Part shown: in pieces, positions 16,701 through 24,429 of the stretch | Layout of the letters: each line of letters starts with the position of its first letter | Position numbering within the stretch: the stretch's first letter is position 1 | Notes under the pieces: model-generated | What the model saw: only the letters and a program-made list of their open reading frames with translations | Told to the model about the DNA's origin: nothing | Databases searched by the model: none | Assembly (NCBI GenBank): GCA_964461045.1 | Contig: CAYWSJ010000029.1 | Span: 1-38,646, forward strand | Direction of reading: 5' to 3' | DNA: 38,646 bases | Origin: JAGXLC01 sp964461045 | GTDB taxonomy: Bacteria > Bacteroidota > Bacteroidia > Bacteroidales > UBA12077 | Position numbers and translations under genes: made by a program

Positions 16701-16753
16701 AAGGCAAAAAATGGGATAGTAAGTAATAGGGGGAATAATATTTTTTTATACAT
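13703..16753 (-). CDS. three-part envelope protein: HExxH peptidase domain, beta-propeller repeats and BamA-like outer-membrane barrel
   Basis: A 1016-residue exported protein (signal peptide to about residue 25, ending SAYSQ). Residues about 40-270 are a gluzincin-type peptidase: H138-E139-M-V-H142, then NIPLWMIEGMAEYMSIG, where E169 is the likely third zinc ligand. Residues about 280-620 hold repeated WSPDGKKY-, WSPKENKI-, WSPDGENIVFISD- and FSPRGDYIYFLS-type blades of a PD40/TolB-like propeller. The last 370 or so residues are strand-rich with YPLYVGDYYFVRGYSYGSFE and GVINAEVRLPF, resembling the BamA/TamA surface-antigen barrel. The catalytic residues look intact. It would therefore be an outer-membrane protease-propeller anchored by its own barrel; substrate and side of the membrane are unknown. 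It is monocistronic and converges on the Rrf2 gene 22 nt away. Confidence 0.85.
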   Translation of the reverse strand: MYKKILFPLLLTIPFFALNSKSAYSQYFGQNKVNYEQFDFSIYKTPHFNIYNYVDSTKIIEDFGRQTEHWYKRHFSIFRDTVKNNPLILYNNHPDFQQTTVISGLINVGTGGVTEGLRQRVVMPFMESNRETDHVLGHEMVHVFQYNLIKKSDSLGFESLQNIPLWMIEGMAEYMSIGPRDNKTAMWLRDAVIHDDVPTIEEMTKYPNRYFPYRYGHAFWAFVTGIWGDAMIKPLLSTTAKYGLENATRRLFGLDTDSLSVLWEKSIKKTYKPFLKDTIYPVGRELFTIKNSGEINLSPVISPDGNYITFLTNKNVISIDLLMARTSDKEIIKKLTSTVRKSHIDDFNYIESAGSWSPDGKKYVLSSLSKGKTKLMVVGLKGNRAKVLNEYYIEGVDAFKNPRWSPKENKIIVSGLKHGKSDLYLFDLQTEEVKQLTNDQYSDLQPSWSPDGENIVFISDRGNKTNLEKQVYGNYRLSIYDRETEEIITLNHVFPEKDVFSPKFSPRGDYIYFLSHADGFRNLYKYEIQSGNIFKLSDFVTGITGITSLAPSYSISDNGKIAYTLYINDNYHIYLADEDDFNPVQVSQGLANNEPEILPPGNRILNILESSLTRRSSYKDTAFKKKPYKPQFQLEYIGSSGMGVGTSQFGTYASGGVSALFNDVLKRHQLFTNLQVQGEIYDIGGQVAYFNRESRLNWGGSFSHIPYRYSYYYFKVDSAELDGDPNTTEYVDNFVIERIRIFHDELSVFGQYPLSRKLRFEAGTSISRYSYRIDSINNYYVGGILVGEDRQKLPSPEPFWVGRAYVAYVGDNSRMGITGPLDGYRYRFQVDRMFAEYNMYATLFDFRKYFFKKPLSFGIRALNYARYGEDAESLYPLYVGDYYFVRGYSYGSFERDQAYSEDNINTNKLAGSKMGVINAEVRLPFSGPKRLTMIKSRYFYTSLIGFFDGGFACNNYQNLKFSWEPDFDKNTPIFSTGLALRINLFGYFVLEPYVAIPFQRNDKDYTYGLFIRGIGW

Positions 16754-16908
16754 AAGATTAATCTTTAATGATAAAAATAAGACAAATTTTTTGGATGAGT
16801 ACTTTACGGCACATTAAACGATTTTTTTTTATTAAAGTTTTTTAAATTACTTTTTTTTTAGCAATTTGTAACAAGAATGAAATTTTATTAAAATAATAAA
16901 AATAGCCT

Positions 16909-18000
16909 ATGAATTCAAATAACTATTGTATTATTATGGCTGGTGGCACAGGAACCCGGTTCTGGCCATTGAGTACCAAATCTAAACCTAAACAATTTCT
17001 TGATATCCTTGGAACAGGGAGAAGCCTCCTGCAAATGACCTTTGACAGGTTTAAGAAAATTTGTCCGGTTAAGAATATTTTCATTGTAACAAATGAGAGA
17101 TATAATAAAGTGATTAAAGAACAGCTTCCTGAGTTGTCTGATAATCAGGTGCTACTGGAGCCTGCAAAAAAAAATACAGCTCCTTGTATTGCTTATGCGA
17201 ATTATAAAATCCAGGGAATTAATCCTGATGCAAATATAGTGGTCAGTCCTGCGGATCACCTGATTCTTGATGAAACAAAATTTATAAAAAATATTGAAGA
17301 GGGTTTGTTTTTTACCAGCAAAAATGATGCTTTACTAACCCTCGGAATTCAACCAACCCGTGCTGAAACTGGTTATGGCTATATTCAAATTAATGAGGAG
17401 AAGGAAGTAAAGGACAGTGAAAATATTTATAAAGTTAAAACTTTTACAGAAAAGCCTGATAAAGAGCTTGCTCAAAAATTTTATGAAAGTGGAGAGTTTT
17501 TTTGGAATTCAGGGATATTTATTTGGTCACTGAAGAGCATACAGGCTGCATTCAAAAAGTATTTAAGTGATGTAGATGAATTATTTGCTGAAGGAGTTGA
17601 TAAATTTAATACGGAAGAAGAACATGATTTTATTTCGAAAGTTTACTTTAATTGTAAATCCATATCGATTGATTATGGGATAATGGAAAAAGCAGACAAA
17701 GTATTTGTTTATGTGTCAAAATTTGGCTGGGCCGACCTTGGCACCTGGAGCTCACTGCAGGAGCATCTTGATAATGATAAAAACAATAATGCGATTCATG
17801 GAAAAAATGTGCTTACCTATGATGTTAAAAATTCATTTATAAATTTTAAGGACGAGAAGCTTGTTGTTATTAAAGGGCTGGATAATTATATTATTGTGGA
17901 ATCTGATGATAAACTATTAATATACAAGAAGGAGGATGAGCAGGAGATTAAAGAAATTGTAAATAAGCTTGAGAATGAAAAAGGATCCGAATATGTTTAA
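16909..18000 (+). CDS. manC: mannose-1-phosphate guanylyltransferase
   Basis: Cytoplasmic enzyme making GDP-mannose from mannose-1-phosphate and GTP, for fucose- and mannose-containing surface glycans. The nucleotide-binding signature AGGTGTRFWPLSTKSKPKQF (11-30) is intact, followed by LLEPAKKNTAPCIAYA, VVSPADHLI, TFTEKPD and FFWNSGIFIW. At 363 residues it is the short, single-domain form without the fused phosphomannose isomerase. It stands alone; upstream is a 155-nt AT-rich stretch without a clear TAnnTTTG box, and downstream is the inverted-repeat element and terminator. Confidence 0.95.
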   Translation: MNSNNYCIIMAGGTGTRFWPLSTKSKPKQFLDILGTGRSLLQMTFDRFKKICPVKNIFIVTNERYNKVIKEQLPELSDNQVLLEPAKKNTAPCIAYANYKIQGINPDANIVVSPADHLILDETKFIKNIEEGLFFTSKNDALLTLGIQPTRAETGYGYIQINEEKEVKDSENIYKVKTFTEKPDKELAQKFYESGEFFWNSGIFIWSLKSIQAAFKKYLSDVDELFAEGVDKFNTEEEHDFISKVYFNCKSISIDYGIMEKADKVFVYVSKFGWADLGTWSSLQEHLDNDKNNNAIHGKNVLTYDVKNSFINFKDEKLVVIKGLDNYIIVESDDKLLIYKKEDEQEIKEIVNKLENEKGSEYV

Positions 18001-18015
18001 TACTTGTCTATACTA

Positions 18016-18162
18016 AGAAACCGTTTTGATTTTATTAAAAATTTTACTTCACCAAATTTTGAAGATCTTATTTTCACTAGCCCCGACCTATCTTTAGGGC
18101 GGGGATTCAAATGTCTCTTCCATCCAAAGTTATTTTGTTAAAGTAAAATCAAAACAGTTTCT
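18016..18162. mobile_element. 147-bp inverted-repeat element, candidate MITE
   Basis: Terminal inverted repeats: AGAAACCGTTTTGATTTTA (18016-18034) and TAAAATCAAAACAGTTTCT (18144-18162), 19 nt with one mismatch. Inside is a second hairpin, CCCCGACC (18081-18088) against GGGCGGGG (18097-18104), with one mismatch. There is no coding capacity. Size, long terminal repeats starting AGAAAC and the isolated position fit a non-autonomous insertion element. I cannot see a clear target duplication, and a large nested RNA structure is the alternative. Confidence 0.5.
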
Positions 18163-18171
18163 AAGAAATAA

Positions 18172-18204
18172 AAAAACCGGGATATTTAATTTGTCCCGGT
18201 TTTT
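18172..18204. terminator. intrinsic terminator between gldN and manC (both directions)
   Basis: AAAAACCGGGA (18172-18182) and TCCCGGTTTTT (18194-18204) form an 11-bp stem with an 11-nt loop, flanked by A-rich and T-rich tracts on either side. It can end both the gld operon (- strand) and transcription from manC (+ strand). Confidence 0.9.
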
Positions 18205-18224
18205 GTTTTAAATATTATTATATT

Positions 18225-19073
18225 TTAGTATTCCCAAAGATCATGTTCCAACTGGAAGATCTCATTTCTAATTCTTCTTGCTTCAAGCAATGCATTGATT
18301 CCTGTTGTATAATCCCTTATTAAACGATTCTGGTAAACATTTGATTCCTGAACAATAAAGCTGTCGAAACGTCTTTGCTGGAAAAAATCATCAAAACTTA
18401 CCCTTTGTGCATCATTATGACGGTTAAAAACTTCCCAGTTTGCAAAGAGGTTTCTTGCTTCCGGATAATATATCCAGAATGCCTGGGATTTTCTTTTATC
18501 TCCAGTATCTTCGTCTATATATTCTCTAATAGGGCAAATTCCCACTACTCTTACTTTCAATTGTGAATATTTTTTATCAAAATACCATTGTTCTTTAATC
18601 AGGTATTTCTTTATTTCTTCATATTTAATTTCTCCTGGTATAACCTCTTTTTTGTAAGATCCATCAGGTTGTTGGATTCTTTGGGTATCTGATTTATAAC
18701 CAAGTTCAGCATATGCTTCATCTCTTGTGATGAGGTTATCAAAAAGATCGTCAGAATATACTGTTAGTCCTTCTTTGTCAATTCCATGTACGATCAATTG
18801 AATGAGGCTTTTTCTGTCATCCATTTTTTTCAGTGGAAAGTACAGTGGATGGTTCATTTTTTTGCGGCAATCAATCATTTGCCATGTTTTCTTCGTCCAC
18901 ATCACATCAGCTTCTCTCAGATGTACATATGGCATTGGTTTCTTGGCCGGAATATTTTCTTTTGTATAAATATCGTCTTCCACCGTTTGGGCTTTTGTTT
19001 CTTGTGGATTAATGCTAATAAAAATTGCACCCAGGATTAAAAATAGAAAGAATCGTTTCATAATATTGTTCAT
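18225..19073 (-). CDS. gldN: gliding motility / type IX secretion protein GldN (PorN)
   Basis: A periplasmic component (282 residues) that binds the outer-membrane PorK/GldK ring of the type IX secretion system. A signal peptide spans about residues 5-28 (MKRFFLFLILGAIF...ETKAQ). Family features include DIYTKENIPAKKPMPYVHLREADVMWTKK, WQMIDCRKKMNHPLYFP, and the C-terminal QAFWIYYPEARNLFANWEVFN. The second Met (19061) could be the true start because it leads directly into the signal peptide. Last gene of the operon, 12 nt after gldM, with a terminator just downstream. Confidence 0.95.
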   Translation of the reverse strand: MNNIMKRFFLFLILGAIFISINPQETKAQTVEDDIYTKENIPAKKPMPYVHLREADVMWTKKTWQMIDCRKKMNHPLYFPLKKMDDRKSLIQLIVHGIDKEGLTVYSDDLFDNLITRDEAYAELGYKSDTQRIQQPDGSYKKEVIPGEIKYEEIKKYLIKEQWYFDKKYSQLKVRVVGICPIREYIDEDTGDKRKSQAFWIYYPEARNLFANWEVFNRHNDAQRVSFDDFFQQRRFDSFIVQESNVYQNRLIRDYTTGINALLEARRIRNEIFQLEHDLWEY

Positions 19074-19085
19074 TTTAAACTTTAT

Positions 19086-20756
19086 TTATTCAATTGTGAA
19101 AACAATAGGATTTAGCCTTTTTACTGTTCCATCTGGTCCAACAGCTCTTAAATCCTCAAAAGTTACTTTAGAATTTCTTCGGATGTTTTGTTGCATCCAT
19201 TTTCTGACTTGCTGATCAATTCTGTTGCTTTTTCGTGTAATATCTTTAATATAGCCACCTCTGTCTGTTGTTGTTACTGTGTATTGTGTTACAGTATATT
19301 CAAGGTCAAAGAGAAAATCTTCCATTTCAGCAAAAACAGCACTTTGGGCTACCAGCAGATTTTTATTGATGTCTCCTCCTGATTTGCCTGCTACATTAGC
19401 TGTTGGTGTTGGGAGTCCTTTAACCCTGAATGTTTGCGAGCCATAAGATCTGAATTGACCATCTGTTTCAGCGCTTACCCTTATAATACAGTTGCGCCCA
19501 ACAGCATTTGGCATCACTTCATAATTACCGGCCCCCAGCTTCCGGATTGAACCATTGGTCATTCTTGGCCTTATTTTATTACTAGGTACACCGGGAACTG
19601 AAATACTTACAGGATTTGGAATACCCACATAAAAAACATTCATTTTTGTTGGAGAAATTACAACATTCGGCCTTGCTACGCGATAGGAGCGACGGAAAGG
19701 CTTTTTAATTGTATCTCCTTCGGGCCCTGTTAATTTAATAATTCCGCCCCATTCATGTTGTCCTAAACGAGATGTTTTTTGTATGTATTTTCCTTTTCCT
19801 TCATCCTTGCCAACGTGCAGAGTGTCGTCAACTCTTGTCATTCTGTAATCATACGTGCCATCTGCTCTTTGAATACTATCCCATTCACCAATAAGAATAA
19901 CCGGGGGAGCGGTTGTGTCCCTTGCAGCCAGGAAGACATCGGCACGGTATTCATTACCCCTGATAATATCACTTGAATTTGGTATAATAGTAGCTTCAAG
20001 TTTGTTAAAATTAAACTCGCCAGCATTAATTTGTTTTAATAAATAATCTATAATCTCCGATTCTGCATTCCTAATATCAGCCTGCATCTTACTGAGCAAG
20101 GTCAATGTAGCTGCAAGAGGGATATTATAAAAATGTTTTCTTTCCCAGCTTTTTTTCTCATAACCTTCCAGTCTGGGTGGATCTGATGTATCTAAACCGC
20201 TCTTTATTGAATTGATGATCTTAACATCATTCGTATCAATCAGACTTAGAAGGTGTTTTCTGAATTCATTGATTTTTTTCTTAAGGGTGTACGCCTTTCC
20301 ATTTTGTGCTTCCCCTTTACCAATTAAAATACGTGTTGAGGTATTCCAGTGAGCTCCTCCTTTTACTTTGCTATGATGAATGATTGTATCTCCATCTTCT
20401 GTTATTTCCAGCGCTTCATTTTCTGTAATATTTGCGCCCTGGTTTTCTTTGATAATATATACTTTCAGTTCATTCTGGATATAATTGTATAACTCATCTG
20501 CTCTTCTATGAACTTCATCTGCTTTGTCTTTCCATGGACCTGCTTTTTGCTTATTTATTGCAGCTTCTTCTGCTATATCATCATAAATAGTCTCATTTTT
20601 CTTTGAAAAATTGGTGGTTGTTTTCTTAATTCCATTGTTAACCAAACGGAAAGCATCCAATACCTCTGCTGATACATTCATTGCTAACATAGCTGTTAGC
20701 ACTAAATACATCATACCAATCATTTTTTGACGAGGAGTTTCTTTGCCGTGACCCAT
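19086..20756 (-). CDS. gldM: gliding motility / type IX secretion motor protein GldM (PorM)
   Basis: A 556-residue inner-membrane protein whose single N-terminal helix packs with GldL to form the proton-driven T9SS motor; its periplasmic part reaches the GldK/GldN ring. The family N-terminus MGHGKETPRQKMIGMMYLVL, then AMLAMNVSAEVLDAFRLVNNGI, is unmistakable. The conserved helix residue E31, thought from work on GldLM to help proton coupling, is present in SAEVLDAF. A helical domain (about 35-230) and beta-rich periplasmic domains follow, including VFYVGIPNPVSISVPGVP. The length is usual. It is 18 nt after gldL. Confidence 0.96.
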   Translation of the reverse strand: MGHGKETPRQKMIGMMYLVLTAMLAMNVSAEVLDAFRLVNNGIKKTTTNFSKKNETIYDDIAEEAAINKQKAGPWKDKADEVHRRADELYNYIQNELKVYIIKENQGANITENEALEITEDGDTIIHHSKVKGGAHWNTSTRILIGKGEAQNGKAYTLKKKINEFRKHLLSLIDTNDVKIINSIKSGLDTSDPPRLEGYEKKSWERKHFYNIPLAATLTLLSKMQADIRNAESEIIDYLLKQINAGEFNFNKLEATIIPNSSDIIRGNEYRADVFLAARDTTAPPVILIGEWDSIQRADGTYDYRMTRVDDTLHVGKDEGKGKYIQKTSRLGQHEWGGIIKLTGPEGDTIKKPFRRSYRVARPNVVISPTKMNVFYVGIPNPVSISVPGVPSNKIRPRMTNGSIRKLGAGNYEVMPNAVGRNCIIRVSAETDGQFRSYGSQTFRVKGLPTPTANVAGKSGGDINKNLLVAQSAVFAEMEDFLFDLEYTVTQYTVTTTDRGGYIKDITRKSNRIDQQVRKWMQQNIRRNSKVTFEDLRAVGPDGTVKRLNPIVFTIE

Positions 20757-20774
20757 ACCGTACTTTTTCTTTTA

Positions 20775-21890
20775 TCAACTATTATTATTCATGACAGACA
20801 TTGCAGACAGCATATTTCCATAAACTGAATTTAATTCTTCAAGGTTTTGATTCAGCTTAGAAATTTCTTCTCTGTACTTTTCCGTTTCATCAACAGATGC
20901 TCTTAAATCTTTCATTATATGATCCATTTCGCCATATATACCTTGCGTTGTCTTTACATGTTCATTCGTATTTTTTAATTGTAATTCATACGCTGCGTTC
21001 AGAGCAGAAAGATTCTTGTTCATTTCTTCCAGTTTTTCATTAAATGTGTTATTTTCCTGAGTTACACTGGAACGCACATTGTCCGATATGTCTTTGTACG
21101 CATTTGAAAGGTCATCTCCTGATTCTTTTACTCTTTCTGCAAAAGATTTGCCACCTTCCTCCATTTGGTCGGCCATGTTTTTCCCTGATTCTTTTATTCT
21201 TTCCGCAGATTCACGATAGATTCCACTGAGTTCTTCAATGGACTGGCCCAGATCGTTGTTAGATTTGTTATAGGTTTCTGTTAAATAGTTAATTGACTCA
21301 GATGCTGCTTGTAAGTTGTCTACATATTGATTAGTAGCAATGCTGGCATCTGAAACTTCACTAATATTTTTTGTGGTTTCGTTTAGTTTTTTCAGTCCAT
21401 CACTAAGTTGTTCGAAGAGTTCTGGCGATATATCCGCATTTTCAAGCATTTCATTCAACTTGTTTATAGCGCCACCTGTTCCTGCTGAAACACCAGTCGC
21501 ACCAGCCTGAGCAGTTTCTTCACCTGCGCCAGCTCCCGGGGCAGCACCAGCAACACTACCTCCGCCGGCACCAGGAGCACTCGCATAGCTTTCCATAGCC
21601 TCTCTTCTTGCCCGGTTTCTTTCTCTTGCTTCTTCCGGATCTTCTTCTATTCCTGCAAGTTCAGGGTATACAATAGACCAGTCTACCTCTTCATGTTGTG
21701 GTTCAAATGCTGAAAAGAAGAAAATTATTGCTTCTGTACTCATTCCAATAATCAGAGCCGGTCCAGCCCAGGCCCAGTGCTGTAATTTTGCCAATGCTCC
21801 AATTAGCACTACCGAGGCACCCCAACCATAGAGTTTAGCCATAAATTTTCGCCAACCGGCAGTCTGAACTAATTCTTGAATACTAATCAT
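20775..21890 (-). CDS. gldL: gliding motility / type IX secretion motor protein GldL (PorL)
   Basis: The cytoplasmic-membrane partner of GldM in the T9SS motor, 371 residues. Two N-terminal helices (about 23-40 and 45-60) include KFMAKLYGWGASVVLIGALA and GMSTEAIIFFFSAFEP. The conserved Glu in the second helix (STEAIIF) is present; it is the expected proton-pathway residue. After these comes a Gly/Ala-rich low-complexity linker (about 107-138) and then a long coiled coil to the C-terminus rich in Ser, Asn and Glu. The family usually has a shorter linker, so the Gly/Ala stretch is somewhat unusual. It lies 20 nt after gldK. Confidence 0.95.
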   Translation of the reverse strand: MISIQELVQTAGWRKFMAKLYGWGASVVLIGALAKLQHWAWAGPALIIGMSTEAIIFFFSAFEPQHEEVDWSIVYPELAGIEEDPEEARERNRARREAMESYASAPGAGGGSVAGAAPGAGAGEETAQAGATGVSAGTGGAINKLNEMLENADISPELFEQLSDGLKKLNETTKNISEVSDASIATNQYVDNLQAASESINYLTETYNKSNNDLGQSIEELSGIYRESAERIKESGKNMADQMEEGGKSFAERVKESGDDLSNAYKDISDNVRSSVTQENNTFNEKLEEMNKNLSALNAAYELQLKNTNEHVKTTQGIYGEMDHIMKDLRASVDETEKYREEISKLNQNLEELNSVYGNMLSAMSVMNNNS

Positions 21891-21910
21891 AGCTAGAGTA
21901 ATTTAAATTT

Positions 21911-23242
21911 TTATTTTTTCCCTCCCAGGTAAGATCTTACATTTCTGAATCCAATATATGCTCTTGTTGAATCCTTATATTCGTAAGTTCTTGTTCCGTT
22001 TTGTAAATAATATCCTATATCTTTCCATGAACCTCCTCTGACAACTTTCCTTTTCATTGCCGGAGTTTCGTTAGGCTTGGATTGGTATTGATAATTAGGA
22101 TTCATATCATGAGTAAAGAAGTATGCGGACTCATCGTATGCATTCGCCGTCCATTCTGCCACATTACCAGCCATATCGTATAATCCGTATTCGTTTGGTG
22201 CATAACTTCCAACCGCCATGCTTATAAGTCCTCCGTCATCTACGTAATTACCGCGGAGTGGCTTGAAGTTTGCAAGAAAACAGCCCTCTTTATTTCTTGT
22301 ATAAGGTCCGCCCCATGGATATGGGTTAAGATCCAGATTTCCTCTTGCTGCATATTCCCATTCAGCTTCGGTGGGTAATCTGTAGTCCTGAACACCTCCT
22401 TGTCCTTGACCTTTAAGCTGTGTGTTCAGAAGCTTTGTTCTCCATATTGAAAATGCTTTAGCCTGATCCCAGCTTACTCCAACTACAGGATAATCTGCAT
22501 ATGCCGGGTGGGAGAAATAAGAATCAGCATAAGGTTCATTATAAGAATAGGTAAAGTCACGAATCCAGCAAAGCGTATCAGGATATACATTGATTTTTCC
22601 ACGCATGATAAATGCTCTTCTCCCATCGATATCCATTGATTCACCTTGTGAATTAATTACTTTTCCTTCATATTGTTTTGTATCGAAATTATATTGGTTT
22701 GATCTTTTGGCTGCTTGTTGCATATCAATCCAATAGTATTCATACATTAAAAGTCTTGTATCAATTTGCTTTTGCCCAAAGAGTCTGTCTTGTTTTGTAT
22801 AATACATTTCGTTAATGATCTCTCTCTGAGCTTCATCTGTAGGATCGATTTCAACTTCCCAGTTGATTCTGGGGGGGTCAATTGGATTTCCAAATTGATC
22901 TTCTGTTATGAGGAAGTCTTCAATTTGCTGACCCAATTTTTGTCTTAATATTGAGTCTTTTACATAATTTACAAATTGGCGATATTCACTATTTGTAATT
23001 TCAGTGTCATCCATCCAGAATGCATCAACTGATAATGTTTTGGTTTTTGTGGTCATGGCCCATGATGCACTTTCATCACTTGGCCCCATCTTAAAACTTC
23101 CCATTGGAATAAAAACCATTCCATATGGATTACTTTCATACCAATCTTTTGTATCAACACCAACAAGTTCTCCTGATTTCTTGGGATTACTGCAGCCGAA
23201 TGCGAAAGCTATAACGGTGATCAAGACTAATAATTTCTTCAT
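21911..23242 (-). CDS. gldK: gliding motility / type IX secretion lipoprotein GldK (PorK), sulfatase-modifying-enzyme fold
   Basis: An outer-membrane lipoprotein that forms the periplasmic T9SS ring with GldN. I start it at the ATG at 23242 because MKKLLVLITVIAFAFGC is a complete lipoprotein signal with lipobox FAFGC; the open frame extends upstream to 23266. The body is an FGE/SUMF1 fold: MVFIPMGSFKMGPSDE, YPVVGVSWDQAKAFSIWR, RLPTEAEWEYAARG, LYDMAGNVAEWTANAYD and VVRGGSWKDIGYY. The catalytic cysteines of true formylglycine-generating enzymes are absent after VVRGGSW, so it is structural, as known for GldK. It is followed by gldL 20 nt on. Confidence 0.95.
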   Translation of the reverse strand: MKKLLVLITVIAFAFGCSNPKKSGELVGVDTKDWYESNPYGMVFIPMGSFKMGPSDESASWAMTTKTKTLSVDAFWMDDTEITNSEYRQFVNYVKDSILRQKLGQQIEDFLITEDQFGNPIDPPRINWEVEIDPTDEAQREIINEMYYTKQDRLFGQKQIDTRLLMYEYYWIDMQQAAKRSNQYNFDTKQYEGKVINSQGESMDIDGRRAFIMRGKINVYPDTLCWIRDFTYSYNEPYADSYFSHPAYADYPVVGVSWDQAKAFSIWRTKLLNTQLKGQGQGGVQDYRLPTEAEWEYAARGNLDLNPYPWGGPYTRNKEGCFLANFKPLRGNYVDDGGLISMAVGSYAPNEYGLYDMAGNVAEWTANAYDESAYFFTHDMNPNYQYQSKPNETPAMKRKVVRGGSWKDIGYYLQNGTRTYEYKDSTRAYIGFRNVRSYLGGKK

Positions 23243-23286
23243 AATACTAATAGATTTATTTTGCAAAATAACAATTTTTTAATTAA

Positions 23287-24240
23287 CTACAAAAATCTTA
23301 TACTTTTATATTTCTTGGGGCTTTTGTCTGCTTTTGCATCGAAACAAAAACCAACCATAATTTCATGTGAACCCTGATTATATTTACTTAATTCTGAAAC
23401 TGAAAAATCGTATGCATAGCCTACACGTACCCAGTCAAATAGTTTTGCACCTACCATACCTGTTAATGTTTTATCGGTTCTTAATGAAACGCCACCCCAA
23501 AACTTTTTATTGTACGAGATTTGAGTATTAAATCCAATTTGAGAGGTGGAACCGTCCGATTGAACCAGCATAGAAGGATTTAGTGAAAATTTGCTATCCG
23601 AAATCTGTATTCTGTAACCTGAAATAAGGTAATAATTTCTAATTATTGCAGGTTCTGCATTCGATTCCTGGCTGCTAAACCTTGGTTCATTTAAATGAGT
23701 GGAAGATAAACCAATATATAAGTCTTCCGTATTATAATACACTCCAAAACTCAGGTCAAGAGCAAATTCATCTTTGATTTCGCTTGGTATTGCAGGATCT
23801 TCACTCACGGCACTATGTATTCCGGTTCCCGTGGGAATATTCCAGTTCGGTTCCAATGAGTAATTTATGATGCCTCCATTAACACCAAAGGCCAGCATTC
23901 CATCCCAGACATCAAACCTGTAGGCCAGAGCTAAATTGGCTCCCAGGTTGTTGTTGAATCCGATTTTATCCTGAAGAATTGATAAACCTATTCCGGCATC
24001 TATTCCGAATGGATGAATTGCTGCATCAACATTGAAAACACTGATTTCAGGTGCTCCTTCAAATCCAAACCATTGTTGCCTGTGGAGGGCTGTTACACAA
24101 ATTTTACCATGACTACCTGTGTAGGCAGGGTTGTAGGATAATTTTGTGAACATATTCTGGCTGAATTGAGGATCCTGCTGACTTACAGCAACTGTCGTCA
24201 AAAGAAAAATTGAAAAGAATGTTGCTCCAATTTTTTTCAT
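23287..24240 (-). CDS. type IX secretion membrane protein, PorP/SprF family
   Basis: An outer-membrane barrel protein of about 317 residues. I chose the ATG at 24240 (MKKIGATFFSIFLLTTVAVSQ, a clear signal peptide); the open frame can be extended only to a TTG at 24261. The mature N-terminus QDPQFSQNMFTKLSYNPAYTG and the following CVTALHRQQWFGFEGAP are signature PorP/SprF motifs. The C-terminus HEIMVGFCFDAK contains the last strand. PorP/SprF proteins link T9SS cargo or adhesins to the machinery. It is the first gene of the porP-gldKLMN operon, the usual order in Bacteroidota. Confidence 0.92.
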   Translation of the reverse strand: MKKIGATFFSIFLLTTVAVSQQDPQFSQNMFTKLSYNPAYTGSHGKICVTALHRQQWFGFEGAPEISVFNVDAAIHPFGIDAGIGLSILQDKIGFNNNLGANLALAYRFDVWDGMLAFGVNGGIINYSLEPNWNIPTGTGIHSAVSEDPAIPSEIKDEFALDLSFGVYYNTEDLYIGLSSTHLNEPRFSSQESNAEPAIIRNYYLISGYRIQISDSKFSLNPSMLVQSDGSTSQIGFNTQISYNKKFWGGVSLRTDKTLTGMVGAKLFDWVRVGYAYDFSVSELSKYNQGSHEIMVGFCFDAKADKSPKKYKSIRFL

Positions 24241-24312
24241 AAAAATCCTATATGTCCTCAACTTTGTTATTACTGAACGTAAAATAAAAAAAAATATTCT
24301 TGTAAAACAAAT

Positions 24313-24335
24313 TTATCAACAATAAATGTTGATAA
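24313..24335. repeat. inverted pair of DnaA-box-like 9-mers
   Basis: TTATCAACA (24313-24321) and TGTTGATAA (24327-24335) are perfect reverse complements separated by ATAAA. TTATCAACA differs from the classical DnaA box TTATCCACA at one position. It lies between the topA pair and porP. It could instead be a weak AU-rich terminator for the - strand topA transcript, since T-rich sequence follows on that strand. Confidence 0.45.
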
Positions 24336-24338
24336 CAT

Positions 24339-24371
24339 TAACCTTATACTTCAAAAGGGTAGATAAGGTTA
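24339..24371. repeat. second perfect inverted repeat upstream of porP
   Basis: TAACCTTAT (24339-24347) and ATAAGGTTA (24363-24371) are exact complements with a 15-nt loop, 3 nt beyond the first inverted repeat. No T-run follows on either strand, so it is less like a terminator and more like a protein-binding or leader structure. Confidence 0.45.
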
Positions 24372-24429
24372 CTTTCAAAATGTATTTTTTTACAAAGAAT
24401 TTTAGTTGTTTGCCTTAAGGATCGGAGGA

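Noticed and set aside
16754..16765. AAGATTAATCTT palindrome directly before the peptidase-barrel gene
   Set aside because: A short AT-rich palindrome is likely by chance here and there is no supporting context.
19086..20756. Short + strand frames across the gld genes
   Set aside because: They lie opposite well-supported T9SS genes and contain no recognisable motif.
24313..24335. Chromosomal replication origin
   Set aside because: Only one inverted pair of DnaA-box-like 9-mers is present, with no dnaA gene or box cluster nearby.
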